Source: Acidobacteriota bacterium
GTDB taxonomy: Bacteria; Acidobacteriota; Terriglobia; Acidiferrales; UBA7541
DNA: 64,000 bases
Direction of reading: 5' to 3'
NCBI GenBank assembly: GCA_013289585.1
Contig: JABCZR010000005.1
Span: forward strand, 164,269-228,268
The notes under the pieces were generated by a model. The model was not told the DNA's origin and made no database searches. It saw only the letters and a list, made by a program, of their open reading frames with translations. Below, one piece after another: positions 49,017 to 56,645 of the stretch (the stretch's first letter is position 1; the number at the start of each line of letters is the position of its first letter). Made by a program: the position numbers and the translations under genes.

Positions 49017-49349
49017 CTATTCGCTGAAAACAAAAACACGCGTTTGGCCGGCAAAGCGGACTTCCTTCACCTGCCCGTTCTCGCTGATCAGCAAAGAGTC
49101 ATAGGAAGCGGGGGTGCTGCGATCTTCCCAGCGGCCCTCGGATTCGGCAACAACCTGCTTGCCTTTCTGGATGGTTGCCTTGTTTCCTTCGATCTGCAAC
49201 CGGTACTCGCCGGCTTGCAGCTCGGACTTGCCGAGTTTCGCGTTCTGGGCAATGTTGATGTTCTTGGCGAAGGGCTTTGCAAAGGCCGGTACGGCGATAG
49301 CGATAGCAGCCAGCAAAGCGAGCGTGCGGAAAAACGAATTGGTTTTCAT
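49017..49349 (-). CDS. small secreted beta-rich protein
   Basis: 110 residues from ATG 49349. A signal peptide ends A-V-P-A-F-A. The mature part starts K-P-F-A-K-N-I-N-I, and G-E-Y-R-L-Q-I-E-G-N-K and K-E-V-R-F-A-G-Q-T-R-V-F-V strands follow, suggesting a small beta-barrel or sandwich. No family is recognised. Its promoter is divergent from the candidate small RNA at 49449. Confidence 0.65.
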   Translation of the reverse strand: MKTNSFFRTLALLAAIAIAVPAFAKPFAKNINIAQNAKLGKSELQAGEYRLQIEGNKATIQKGKQVVAESEGRWEDRSTPASYDSLLISENGQVKEVRFAGQTRVFVFSE

Positions 49350-49413
49350 GCGTGTCAAATTCCTTTCGAGGATCGAGTCAGCCGCACAACAGGGTGCCGT
49401 TGGCTAGATGGAG

Positions 49414-49442
49414 TTGACACGCGCGCTGCGGGCAAGTATTCT
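49414..49442 (+). promoter_or_regulatory. consensus sigma-70 promoter of a candidate small RNA
   Basis: TTGACA (49414-49419), 17-base spacer and TATTCT (49437-49442). No protein gene begins within 390 bases downstream on the plus strand. Confidence 0.65.
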
Positions 49443-49448
49443 CGCCCG

Positions 49449-49526
49449 GAAGACACCTCTTCTTCCTGGACTAACGGCCGGAAAGACTGCGTGTCATAGC
49501 CCCGCGGCTGCCACCGCGGGGTTTTT
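49449..49526 (+). ncRNA. candidate small RNA (~77 nt)
   Basis: Between the consensus promoter at 49414-49442 and a strong intrinsic terminator at 49500-49526 lies a ~50-base body with no start codon. GGAAGA and TCTTCC can pair around a short loop (near 49448-49466). The promoter, absence of a coding frame and terminator together argue for a stable small transcript. It may instead be the leader of the phosphoesterase gene at 49837, but the terminator would stop it. No family is assigned. Confidence 0.55.
49500..49526 (+). terminator. intrinsic terminator of the candidate small RNA
   Basis: Arms CCCCGCGG and CCGCGGGG with a 6-base loop are followed by TTTTT. No plus-strand gene between 48802 and here would need it. 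Confidence 0.8.
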
Positions 49527-49836
49527 CAAATCTGGCCTGGGACAACTGCCATACCAGCTGCACCTGTATAGACGAATCACACCAGCCGAATGTTTCGCCA
49601 ACAAACATGAAATTTCGAAGATCAAACCCCGGGGATTGATGCGATTTCAGCACATTCTGTCAGCTGAAGCGTGCTTACCTCGCAGGATGTTCTAAATTTC
49701 TCCTAAATACATGCGTTAGTTGTGTTACCTTTCCCCCCCATCGCGGTCGCAATCTTTTAATCAGGAGTCTTGCATTGAATCGTGCATCGATTCCCGTGTT
49801 CATCTATACTCAAGGTCATTTTCTGGACACCAAGGG

Positions 49837-50580
49837 ATGCGGATTCTAGTTCTTAGCGACCTTCACGCAAACGTAACAGCACTCGACGCCGTCCTGGAGG
49901 CCGCCAACGGCCGATGGGATCTTTCCGTTTGTTTGGGTGACGTGGTGGGCTACGGCCCCGATCCCAATGAAGTAACCGCACGGTTGCTCGAGATGGGCAC
50001 GAAGACCATCCGCGGAAATCACGACAAGGCCGTCACAGGGGTCATGGCCACCGACGATTTCAATCCCGTCGCAAAAGCCGCCGTGGATTGGACGCGCGCG
50101 CAACTCAAGCCGGAGCACATGTCCTGGCTGGCAGCGTTGCCGCAGGGCCCACTGGCCACGGAAGGAATAGTGCTTGTCCACGGCGCGTTTCAGGACGAAG
50201 ACGAATACGTTTTCACTCCCGCGCAGGCGCTCGACGGACTTCTGGATTCCACAGCGGAAGTCACGTTTTTCGGACACACGCATCACCAGGGCGGCTTTTC
50301 CTACCAGGATTCGCAGCTGGAAGTCCTGCAGATTCGTCCGCGCAACAGTGAATCGTTCGCGGCGCTGCGGGTGGAGCATCCGCGGCGCTATCTGCTGAAT
50401 CCAGGTTCAATCGGCCAGCCGCGGGACGGTGATTCGCGCGCTGCTTTTGCGATCGCCGATCTTGAACACCAGACAGTCGAATTCTGGCGCGTGCCCTACG
50501 ATATTGCCGCAGTCCAGGAACGCATGCGAGCGGCCCGGCTCCCGGAACCGCTGGTGCAGCGCCTCGTTGTTGGCCGCTGA
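49837..50580 (+). CDS. metallophosphoesterase (YfcE/ApaH-like fold)
   Basis: 247 residues. Motifs in order: S-D-L-H-A-N (residues 6-11), G-D-V-V-G-Y-G-P-D-P-N, G-N-H-D, V-H-G and F-G-H-T-H-H-Q. These five boxes bind two metals. The G-Y-G-P-D-P insert is typical of YfcE-like/DR1281-like phosphodiesterases. Substrate unknown. ATG 49837 follows CAAGGG; a dyad GAATCG-CGATTC at about 49776-49792 upstream could be an operator. Confidence 0.87.
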   Translation: MRILVLSDLHANVTALDAVLEAANGRWDLSVCLGDVVGYGPDPNEVTARLLEMGTKTIRGNHDKAVTGVMATDDFNPVAKAAVDWTRAQLKPEHMSWLAALPQGPLATEGIVLVHGAFQDEDEYVFTPAQALDGLLDSTAEVTFFGHTHHQGGFSYQDSQLEVLQIRPRNSESFAALRVEHPRRYLLNPGSIGQPRDGDSRAAFAIADLEHQTVEFWRVPYDIAAVQERMRAARLPEPLVQRLVVGR

Positions 50581-50658
50581 TCCCCGCTAATTACTCACGG
50601 GTTAGTCTCTTCAGAAAAGTATAGACCACAAGATACGTGTATCCTTTATAATCCAGCC

Positions 50659-52137
50659 GTGGAATTCGCAGCCGAATTGCAGGCGAGTCTGCAGGAGTTT
50701 GTTTCCTCCGGAGTCGTCGAAGTGCGGGAGAACGGCGGCCGCGTCGCGCCTTTTTCCGGAATGACGTGGGAAGTGCGAGGTGCGGGCGAAAAACCGCTTC
50801 TGCACCTCTGGTCGGAGCAATTCAATCTGACGCGAAGAGTTCTGGCAATCACGGATCATTCCGAACAGCGGCTGGCGCTGGCCGTCGAACGGTTTGGCAA
50901 GGCGAAGCCGGAACGGCTCGAATTTATCCGGAGAGAATTTGAACGAGGCGCGCGCGAGGTCTCGCGCGAAGAATTCCGTAGCCGGCTCGCGCAGATGCTG
51001 GCTGAACAGTTTCCGGACGAAACGCTGGAGTCGCTGAAGGTTTCCCCGGATCTCGAGCATTCGCTGTCCGGCAATTATGCGCGCGGACTGCTGCGCCGCG
51101 GTTCGACGTATGCCGCGGTACTGGCGGTGCCGGATGGGGAGTCCTCGGATACGGCGGACAACAGCCTCACGTTTGCCTTGCTCTGGTTACGGCGGGTGCG
51201 ACAGTCCAATGCTCGCGGAACCATCGCGACTCTGCGGATTATTCTGCCGAAAAACCGCAGCCGCATCGTCGCTCACCGCCTTGCCGCTTTAGAGGGGAGT
51301 TGCCCCGTAGAACTCTATGAGCGCGACCCGACGCTTGAGACCCTGGAAAAAATCGAGCCGCGGCGGGCGGCAAGTCTTGAAACGTGGCTCGTCACGCATC
51401 GCGAATCGGAAGCGCTGCTCGATCGCGCGCGTCCCGCACTGGAGGAAATTATTTCGCTGGCTCCACAGGTCATCACGATGCATCCCGTAGCGCAATCTCG
51501 CGAAGTGTGGCTGCGTTTTCACGGGCTCCCGTTTGCGCGCTGGGACGACGGACGTGTTTTTTTCGGGATCAGCGATGCCCGCGAAGAACTCAGCGCGGGA
51601 TCTCGTTTCGCGCTGAAGCGCCAAGTAAACGATCTGGAAGTCCATCGGCACCCCCTGGCCACGGACACGCGTCATTCTCTGTATCGCGCGCAGGCGGAGC
51701 GATGGATGGAATCTATCGTTCGAGAGGGCGTCACGCGTGTGGATGCCGCACTGGATCAGCGCTTTGTCTACACACAGGTATTTGCCAACGCCGGCGGCGA
51801 ACACGGCATTCTCGATCTGCTGACTGTTACGCGAAGCGGACGGCTGGCGATCATTGAGTTAAAAGCCAGCGAGCACATTCACCTGCCGCTCCAGGCGGCG
51901 GATTATTGGCTGCGCGTCCGGCGCCATTTGGAGAATGGGGAAATCACGCGGTACGGGTATTTTCCCGGTTTGGAATTACAACCGGCGCCGCCGCTGGTCT
52001 ATCTGGTTGCGCCAGCGTTGCGATTTCATCCGTCTACCGATGATCTCTTGAACTGTCTATCGCCGGAATTGGAAATTGTGCGCGTGGGTGTCGCGGAGAG
52101 CTGGCGGAGTGGTTTGCGCGTGGTCATGCGCCAGTAG
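50659..52137 (+). CDS. uncharacterised protein with PD-(D/E)XK-like nuclease signature
   Basis: 492 residues. The N-terminal ~350 residues are mixed alpha/beta with no motif I can name. The segment G-I-L-D-L-L (D386), thirteen residues, then I-I-E-L-K-A (E400, K402) followed by a helix with Q-A-A-D-Y-W is the layout of a PD-(D/E)XK nuclease core. GTG 50659 is the likely start. No methylase, toxin or antitoxin gene is adjacent; next is a STAS protein with ~105 bases between. It could act on DNA or be an inactive relative. Confidence 0.6.
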   Translation: MEFAAELQASLQEFVSSGVVEVRENGGRVAPFSGMTWEVRGAGEKPLLHLWSEQFNLTRRVLAITDHSEQRLALAVERFGKAKPERLEFIRREFERGAREVSREEFRSRLAQMLAEQFPDETLESLKVSPDLEHSLSGNYARGLLRRGSTYAAVLAVPDGESSDTADNSLTFALLWLRRVRQSNARGTIATLRIILPKNRSRIVAHRLAALEGSCPVELYERDPTLETLEKIEPRRAASLETWLVTHRESEALLDRARPALEEIISLAPQVITMHPVAQSREVWLRFHGLPFARWDDGRVFFGISDAREELSAGSRFALKRQVNDLEVHRHPLATDTRHSLYRAQAERWMESIVREGVTRVDAALDQRFVYTQVFANAGGEHGILDLLTVTRSGRLAIIELKASEHIHLPLQAADYWLRVRRHLENGEITRYGYFPGLELQPAPPLVYLVAPALRFHPSTDDLLNCLSPELEIVRVGVAESWRSGLRVVMRQ

Positions 52138-52243
52138 CGTGTCCCGCCCGACCGTCCAGGTTCCCTGAAACTTTGTGATTCTCCTCAATTCTTCTTCGAC
52201 TCCTCGAAAACTTGTGCGCCTTCCGTTGCTCGCAGGTAGAATG

Positions 52244-52639
52244 ATGGCCCCAGCAGATAGGATGCTATTCGTGACGGATTCGAATTTTTCCATCAAGATT
52301 CGTGAAGCCGGCGCTGTTGCGCTTATGGACGTTTCCGGACGATTGACCTCGCTCGAAACGGGAGCGCTGCGCGATTCCATTTCCAGACTGTTGAAAGAGG
52401 GCCGCAAGGACATCGTGCTGAACCTGAATGGCCTGCAGTATCTGGACAGCTCCGGAGTTGGAGAGCTAGCGCGCGTGTACGTCATGGTGGTAAAACAAAG
52501 CGGGCAGATGAAAGTGATTGGCTTGTCTACAAGAATCGAAGAGGTCCTAAAAATTACGCAACTTTACCAGGTGTTCCCGGAATTTCCGGATGAAGAAGCC
52601 GCTTTGAAAAGCTTTCCGGAAAGCGGAACAAAAAGATAG
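52244..52639 (+). CDS. STAS-domain anti-anti-sigma factor
   Basis: 131 residues. The STAS fold is shown by V-A-L-M-D-V-S-G-R-L, the phosphorylation loop Y-L-D-S-S-G-V-G-E-L (Ser in D-S-S-G) and K-V-I-G-L. Such proteins bind an anti-sigma kinase when unphosphorylated. AGG about seven bases before ATG 52244 supports this start; 52241 and 52262 are alternatives. No kinase is adjacent. Confidence 0.87.
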   Translation: MAPADRMLFVTDSNFSIKIREAGAVALMDVSGRLTSLETGALRDSISRLLKEGRKDIVLNLNGLQYLDSSGVGELARVYVMVVKQSGQMKVIGLSTRIEEVLKITQLYQVFPEFPDEEAALKSFPESGTKR

Positions 52640-52685
52640 TGGAAAACCATCAGTGGCGAAAAATGGGGGGCTAAAAGGAAGAGAA

Positions 52686-52710
52686 GCGGTTAGGGGCTTG
52701 CCCTAACCGC
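52686..52710. terminator. bidirectional hairpin between STAS and HNH genes
   Basis: Perfect 10-bp arms GCGGTTAGGG and CCCTAACCGC around a 5-base loop, between two convergent genes. No strong T tract on either side. Confidence 0.45.
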
Positions 52711-52818
52711 CTCCCGGGGTGTGTCCTCGAAGTGGTATTGATAAGTTAGATGTACGCCAACGAAAAAGGTTTCTCCCAAAGCCAAAATTTTTGAAAAATC
52801 GATTTAGCTGGGGAACTC

Positions 52819-53484
52819 TCAGTAAAACAGATACTTACGCCACCGTTCATCCCGGTGTCCAATCAGCCGCATGAGCTGCCGCGAGGTGTGCAGGGTGAAG
52901 GGGCGGGGGCGCCGAGCCAATTTAAGGCCAGCCTCCTCCGGGGTCCGATCGCCTTTGCCGTTATTGCAGCGGTAGCAACAGGCCACGAGGTTTTCCCAGG
53001 AGGAACGTCCGCCGCGCGAACGGGGAACGACGTGATCCAGCGTCAGTTCCGAGCTCGGAAAAACTCTGCCGCAGAACTGGCAGGTATTGCGGTCGCGCAG
53101 CAAAATGTTTTTGCGGGAAAGCGCGCGGCTCTGCTGTGGAATGTGCCGATAGGCTAGAAGGCGAATTACCGAGGGAACTTTGTGCGCATGGGCCGCAGAA
53201 TGCACTTCCGCGTTGTGCATCTCTTCGGCCTGCGCCACTCCCTTCAGCATGAGCACCATGGCGCGCCGCACGGCGGTCACGTTGATCGGTTCGTAGGTGG
53301 CATTCAGAACCAGCACCGGTTCTTGCATCAGCGATGCCCGGCGGGTCGAACTCAAGTTGTGGGATCTACTGCCTGCGGGACCCTCGGCGCCGGACACAGC
53401 CGCGCCATCCGCTTCGGGGGTGTAGCGCCCCCGGGAATCCACCGACATGTGCCGGTTTGCGCCCATCGCGCTTCCTCGGGTCAT
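52819..53484 (-). CDS. HNH endonuclease family protein
   Basis: 221 residues in the longest reading. The C-terminal HNH core has C-Q-F-C-G (zinc Cys pair), [11 protein letters not shown] (the first H), [13 protein letters not shown] (second Cys pair with N). The N-terminal ~52 residues are low complexity, so a start at the internal M-Q-E-P-V-L-V-L (53328) is possible. This type is usually a chromosomal stand-alone nuclease of unknown role. A frameshifted comF starts just 1 base beyond its start on the same strand. Confidence 0.82.
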   Translation of the reverse strand: MTRGSAMGANRHMSVDSRGRYTPEADGAAVSGAEGPAGSRSHNLSSTRRASLMQEPVLVLNATYEPINVTAVRRAMVLMLKGVAQAEEMHNAEVHSAAHAHKVPSVIRLLAYRHIPQQSRALSRKNILLRDRNTCQFCGRVFPSSELTLDHVVPRSRGGRSSWENLVACCYRCNNGKGDRTPEEAGLKLARRPRPFTLHTSRQLMRLIGHRDERWRKYLFY

Positions 53485-53485
53485 C

Positions 53486-54315
53486 TTACCATTCGCTGGA
53501 GTTGGGCATCGGGTTTCTGACGGCCCGGGCTACTGTCAGCCCGAGCACCGATTTGGCCCCTGCGTCGCGCAGCGCCCTTGCGCATGCGTCCAGAGTCGCC
53601 CCAGTGGTCAATACATCATCTACCAGTAAGACGCGTAGATTGTCAACTTGGCTGCCTGGACGTGTGGCAAAAGCGCCACGTACGGACTCCCACCGTTCTT
53701 CCAGCGTGAGGATGCGCTTGTCTGGCCGGGCCCGCGTTCGCATCAGCAGGACGGCCTTGTGCGGGAGGCGAGGCCCTTCGCCAGGGGGCGGGAGAGCAGC
53801 GCCGCCTGGTTGTACCCGCGCTCTTTCTCGCGTTGGCGATGAAGTGGTACTGGCACCACCACGTCCGCCGCCATGGCATTGGCTTCGTCGCGCACAACTT
53901 CCGCCAGTCGCTCCGCGAACCAGGCGCCGAACGGATCAATTTGTTCAAATTTCAACAGCAGAATCGCGTCTACCAGAGCGCCCTCGTACACCGCAAAGCT
54001 GCGGGCCCGGTCGAAGGCATAGGATTTGTCGGCGCAGGCTGGACAAAGCAGGGGCTGCTCCGGATTCTGCCCGCGTCCAGGCAGTGGCCGCCCGCAAATT
54101 TCGCATGCGATTCTTGAAGCCCGCACGAATGAAGAAAGACATTCTTCACAAATGGGCACGCGGGATGCGCTAGTGAGCAGCCGATCGCAAATCCGGCATC
54201 CCGCGGGGAAGAATACGCTTACAAGCGCATCACTGGCTGACGCGAACCAGCGGCGGCCTGCCTGGCGCCGCCGTCGAAGCGGAGTATTCTCGAAGGTTGA
54301 GTTTCCTTCTGCCAC
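53486..54315 (-). pseudogene. comF: ComF-family phosphoribosyltransferase, frameshifted
   Basis: Two frames make one ComF protein. The first (53743-54315) gives the zinc part with C-R-I-C, C-E-E-C, C-E-I-C and C-P-A-C pairs and the phosphoribosyltransferase entry P-V-P-L-H-R-Q-R-E-K-E-R-G-Y-N-Q. The second (53486-53743) holds the catalytic V-L-L-V-D-D-V-L-T-T-G-A-T. Adding one base near 53766-53770 would give a seamless G-L-x-L-P-H-K-A-V-L-L-M-R-T-R. The frames overlap as TGATG, so reinitiation is also possible. Either a real mutation, a sequencing error or a split gene. ComF is linked to DNA uptake. Confidence 0.75.
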
Positions 54316-54418
54316 GCAGGCAGAAATCTACTCTTTTTGCCTATTTAATTAAAGGAAGAATGTACGGTGCAGTAATTTTCCAGTGAGTTGAGTCGCACTG
54401 CCCTTCAACGACTGCGAA

Positions 54419-54775
54419 TTATTGCAGCAGGCCCTGTTCCATTTTTTCCTGGCATGCCAGGCAGTGCTTGGCCCAGGGAACCGCTTCCAGGCGCTTTTGC
54501 TGCAGTTCTTCCTGGCAGTTCGCGCAAACACCGTACTCATCCGATTGGATGCGCTTGAGCGCCGCGTCGATCATGTTCAAGATCGTGCGGTCTGTATTGG
54601 TCATGCCAAAGAGAAACTCCTTGGTGTAGGAGTTGGCCGCCTTGTCTGCCAGGTCCACGGTCGCGTCTTCATCCGCCGTGCGGCCTTCTTCCTGCGTCCG
54701 GGCGATGGTTTTCGTCAGTTCCTCCCGCCGCGTGACCAATTTTTTCTTGTAATACTCCAGCCTTTTCTTGTCCAT
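54419..54775 (-). CDS. DksA/TraR-family zinc-finger regulator
   Basis: 118 residues. A long N-terminal coiled coil (about residues 1-75) with D-E-D-A-T-V-D-L-A-D at its tip is followed by C-A-N-C and C-L-A-C zinc ligand pairs. This is the DksA/CarD-related DksA fold that inserts into the RNA polymerase secondary channel; D-x-A-x-x-D acidic tip is present in part. A consensus promoter lies ~86 bases upstream. Confidence 0.9.
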   Translation of the reverse strand: MDKKRLEYYKKKLVTRREELTKTIARTQEEGRTADEDATVDLADKAANSYTKEFLFGMTNTDRTILNMIDAALKRIQSDEYGVCANCQEELQQKRLEAVPWAKHCLACQEKMEQGLLQ

Positions 54776-55293
54776 GCGAGCCTTGACCCTTGTCTGTGCC
54801 TAACTGCTATTGAAGTATGATTGCTACGCCCCTCAGTGCGTCCTCCGGGGCCATCTAAAAACTCCGTAGTGTAGGCCGACTCACCCCCAGTGTCAAGTTT
54901 GAGAGCCCTGCGGAAGAGCCTGGTCACATCGTATCCCCTTGGCGGAATTAGAATGTGTGAGTTCGAAGAGGCGGCGCGGTTAAATCGCCGCTGTAATGTG
55001 GTAAGCGATAGTCCCGCCGAATAACGTGGAATAATCCTTCCGAACGAATTTGGACCACACCGGGGCCGCTTTACAAACGCGGATCCTCGCCAGAAGCGGG
55101 TCAAAATTTTGCTACACATAGGAAATTGCTTGGGTAATAACCGGGGCCTGCTCGTTCCTGCCAGCTACAGGTTTATTTGCGACGCTTGCATCTCATTGTA
55201 AACAGAAGGTTAATGTTGCTTTAAGGGGGCTTAATAATCCGAGGAACTGGCCCTTGGAATGGAACATAGCTCTCAACACGGAGGAGAAAACCC
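54776..55293. other. intergenic region upstream of the dksA-like gene and the small exported peptide
   Basis: These ~518 bases between divergent genes hold the dksA-like promoter (54868-54896) and, at the right end, the GGAGGAG ribosome-binding site of the gene at 55294. A 134-residue open frame on the minus strand overlapping dksA is not credible. I see no other gene or RNA. Confidence 0.45.
54868..54896 (-). promoter_or_regulatory. sigma-70 promoter of the DksA-like gene
   Basis: Minus strand TTGACA (54896-54891), 17-base spacer and TACACT (54873-54868). The leader would be about 86 bases. Confidence 0.65.
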
Positions 55294-55488
55294 TTGAAAA
55301 AACTCTTAATGTTGGCCTGTTTGACAGTCGTCCTAGCGCCCCATAACGCAAAGGCTGGAGATAATGATCGGGACGACCGTCCAAAGCATCATATCCGAGC
55401 CAACGAAATGGCGGGAATCGGAATTGGCGCTGCAGCCCTTGTTGGCGTGGCTGGCTACTTCCTGCTCCGTCGCCGCCACACCACCTAA
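55294..55488 (+). CDS. 64-aa exported peptide with sorting-signal-like tail
   Basis: A signal peptide (K-K-L-L-M-L-A-C-L-T-V-V-L-A, cleavage near K-A-G) precedes a very charged stretch D-N-D-R-D-D-R-P-K-H-H-I-R. The C terminus is a hydrophobic helix (G-I-G-I-G-A-A-A-L-V-G-V-A-G-Y-F-L-L) ending in R-R-R-H-T-T. Hydrophobic helix plus basic cluster is the shape of exosortase (PEP-CTERM-type) sorting tails, though no PEP-like motif is seen. GGAGGAG lies ten bases upstream. An exosortase-family gene starts 41 bases later, making it the obvious substrate candidate. Confidence 0.7.
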   Translation: MKKLLMLACLTVVLAPHNAKAGDNDRDDRPKHHIRANEMAGIGIGAAALVGVAGYFLLRRRHTT

Positions 55489-55529
55489 TTCAAAAGCTTT
55501 AATTACGCTCATTGTCGGTTAATGCAAGA

Positions 55530-56525
55530 ATGTTCAGTTATACCGGCATGGTGTCTCTTAATAACGCTCCAGACGCGAGCGCACCCGCTCGAATCGCTCT
55601 CCCATCAGGGAGTCTGCCGGCTTCCAGATTTCTCCTGTCCGCCCTTTTTCTCACTCTCATTGCCATCGCGCTGGACCAGTCCTTTTCGCCGATTCTATAC
55701 AGCTCTTCTCCGCTTTGGGCTACGGCCACGTGGATTTTGCTCGTATGGCGTCGCGGAGAGACCTCGTTTCCTCCGGGCAGCGACCAACCCCACTTCTCGT
55801 TTTCGACACGCCGCGTCATCGCTTTTTTCGCCGCACATCTTCTAATCGTCGTCGCTGCGCGATGGTTTACGGAAGCACTTCAGCCGCTGGCAGGCAGAGT
55901 GTCCCTTGGGGGAACTCTTCTCGCCGGCATGAAACTGTGCGTATTGGCTCCCACGCTAGCCCTTCTTCCGCGTGTCCAGTGGAGGAGAATACTGAGTCTG
56001 TATACCGCGGAAGCCATCGCTGGGCTCGTTGTGCTGATCACATTTTTTCCACGGCGCACCCTGGAATCTCTCTGGCCCTGGTACGGGCAGGTGCTTGGGC
56101 GCTTCGTCTATTTGCTTGCCAGCTTTATGGTTCCCGGACTCGGGTACATCCGAAGTTTGACGCCGACGCTGACGGGGCCGGATCTCGATGTAACTATCAT
56201 TCTGGATTGTTCCGGAATCAATGGATTCGAACTCTTTGACCTACTTTTCGGGCTGGTCGTGATTTTAGATTGGAACCGCCTCTACAAGCGCCGCATTTTC
56301 GTCGCTTACTTTACAGGGCTCTTTGCCATGTTCTTGGGGAACGCCCTGCGCATCACATCCTTTGTGGTACTTGGCAATCACGGTTTTGCGGAGAGCATTA
56401 CGCGTATTCACATTGCGGCAGGCTGGATCTTTTTTTCCATTGTGTTCCTGGTTTATCTCTGCCTGACGTATGGCTGGATGCTCAACAAAAAAAGTGCCAG
56501 GGCGGAACCTCAAACAGTAATTTAG
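55530..56525 (+). CDS. exosortase/archaeosortase-family membrane protein
   Basis: 331 residues with about eight membrane helices. The putative catalytic triad of the family is visible: C227 in I-L-D-C-S-G-I-N-G, R274 in G-N-A-L-R-I-T, and H294 in R-I-H-I-A-A-G-W. Exosortases cut C-terminal sorting signals of exported proteins, usually in step with extracellular polysaccharide or surface display. It lies between a 64-residue peptide with a CTERM-like tail and a KimA-like transporter. The start could be TTG 55512, ATG 55530 or ATG 55548; 55530 is a compromise. Confidence 0.83.
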   Translation: MFSYTGMVSLNNAPDASAPARIALPSGSLPASRFLLSALFLTLIAIALDQSFSPILYSSSPLWATATWILLVWRRGETSFPPGSDQPHFSFSTRRVIAFFAAHLLIVVAARWFTEALQPLAGRVSLGGTLLAGMKLCVLAPTLALLPRVQWRRILSLYTAEAIAGLVVLITFFPRRTLESLWPWYGQVLGRFVYLLASFMVPGLGYIRSLTPTLTGPDLDVTIILDCSGINGFELFDLLFGLVVILDWNRLYKRRIFVAYFTGLFAMFLGNALRITSFVVLGNHGFAESITRIHIAAGWIFFSIVFLVYLCLTYGWMLNKKSARAEPQTVI

Positions 56526-56645
56526 CCTCGCGATCAAGAGATCAGCATCAAAAACAGATTCTTCAACTCCGGCGGTTGACTTTGCGGTGCATCTCGTCAC
56601 AAATTGACATCCCCAAGAGAAGCGCACCTTCGGGCCGGAGCGGGA

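Noticed and set aside
54715..55119. 134-codon minus-strand frame over the dksA promoter
   Set aside because: It overlaps a consensus promoter and the DksA-like gene; Arg-rich shadow.
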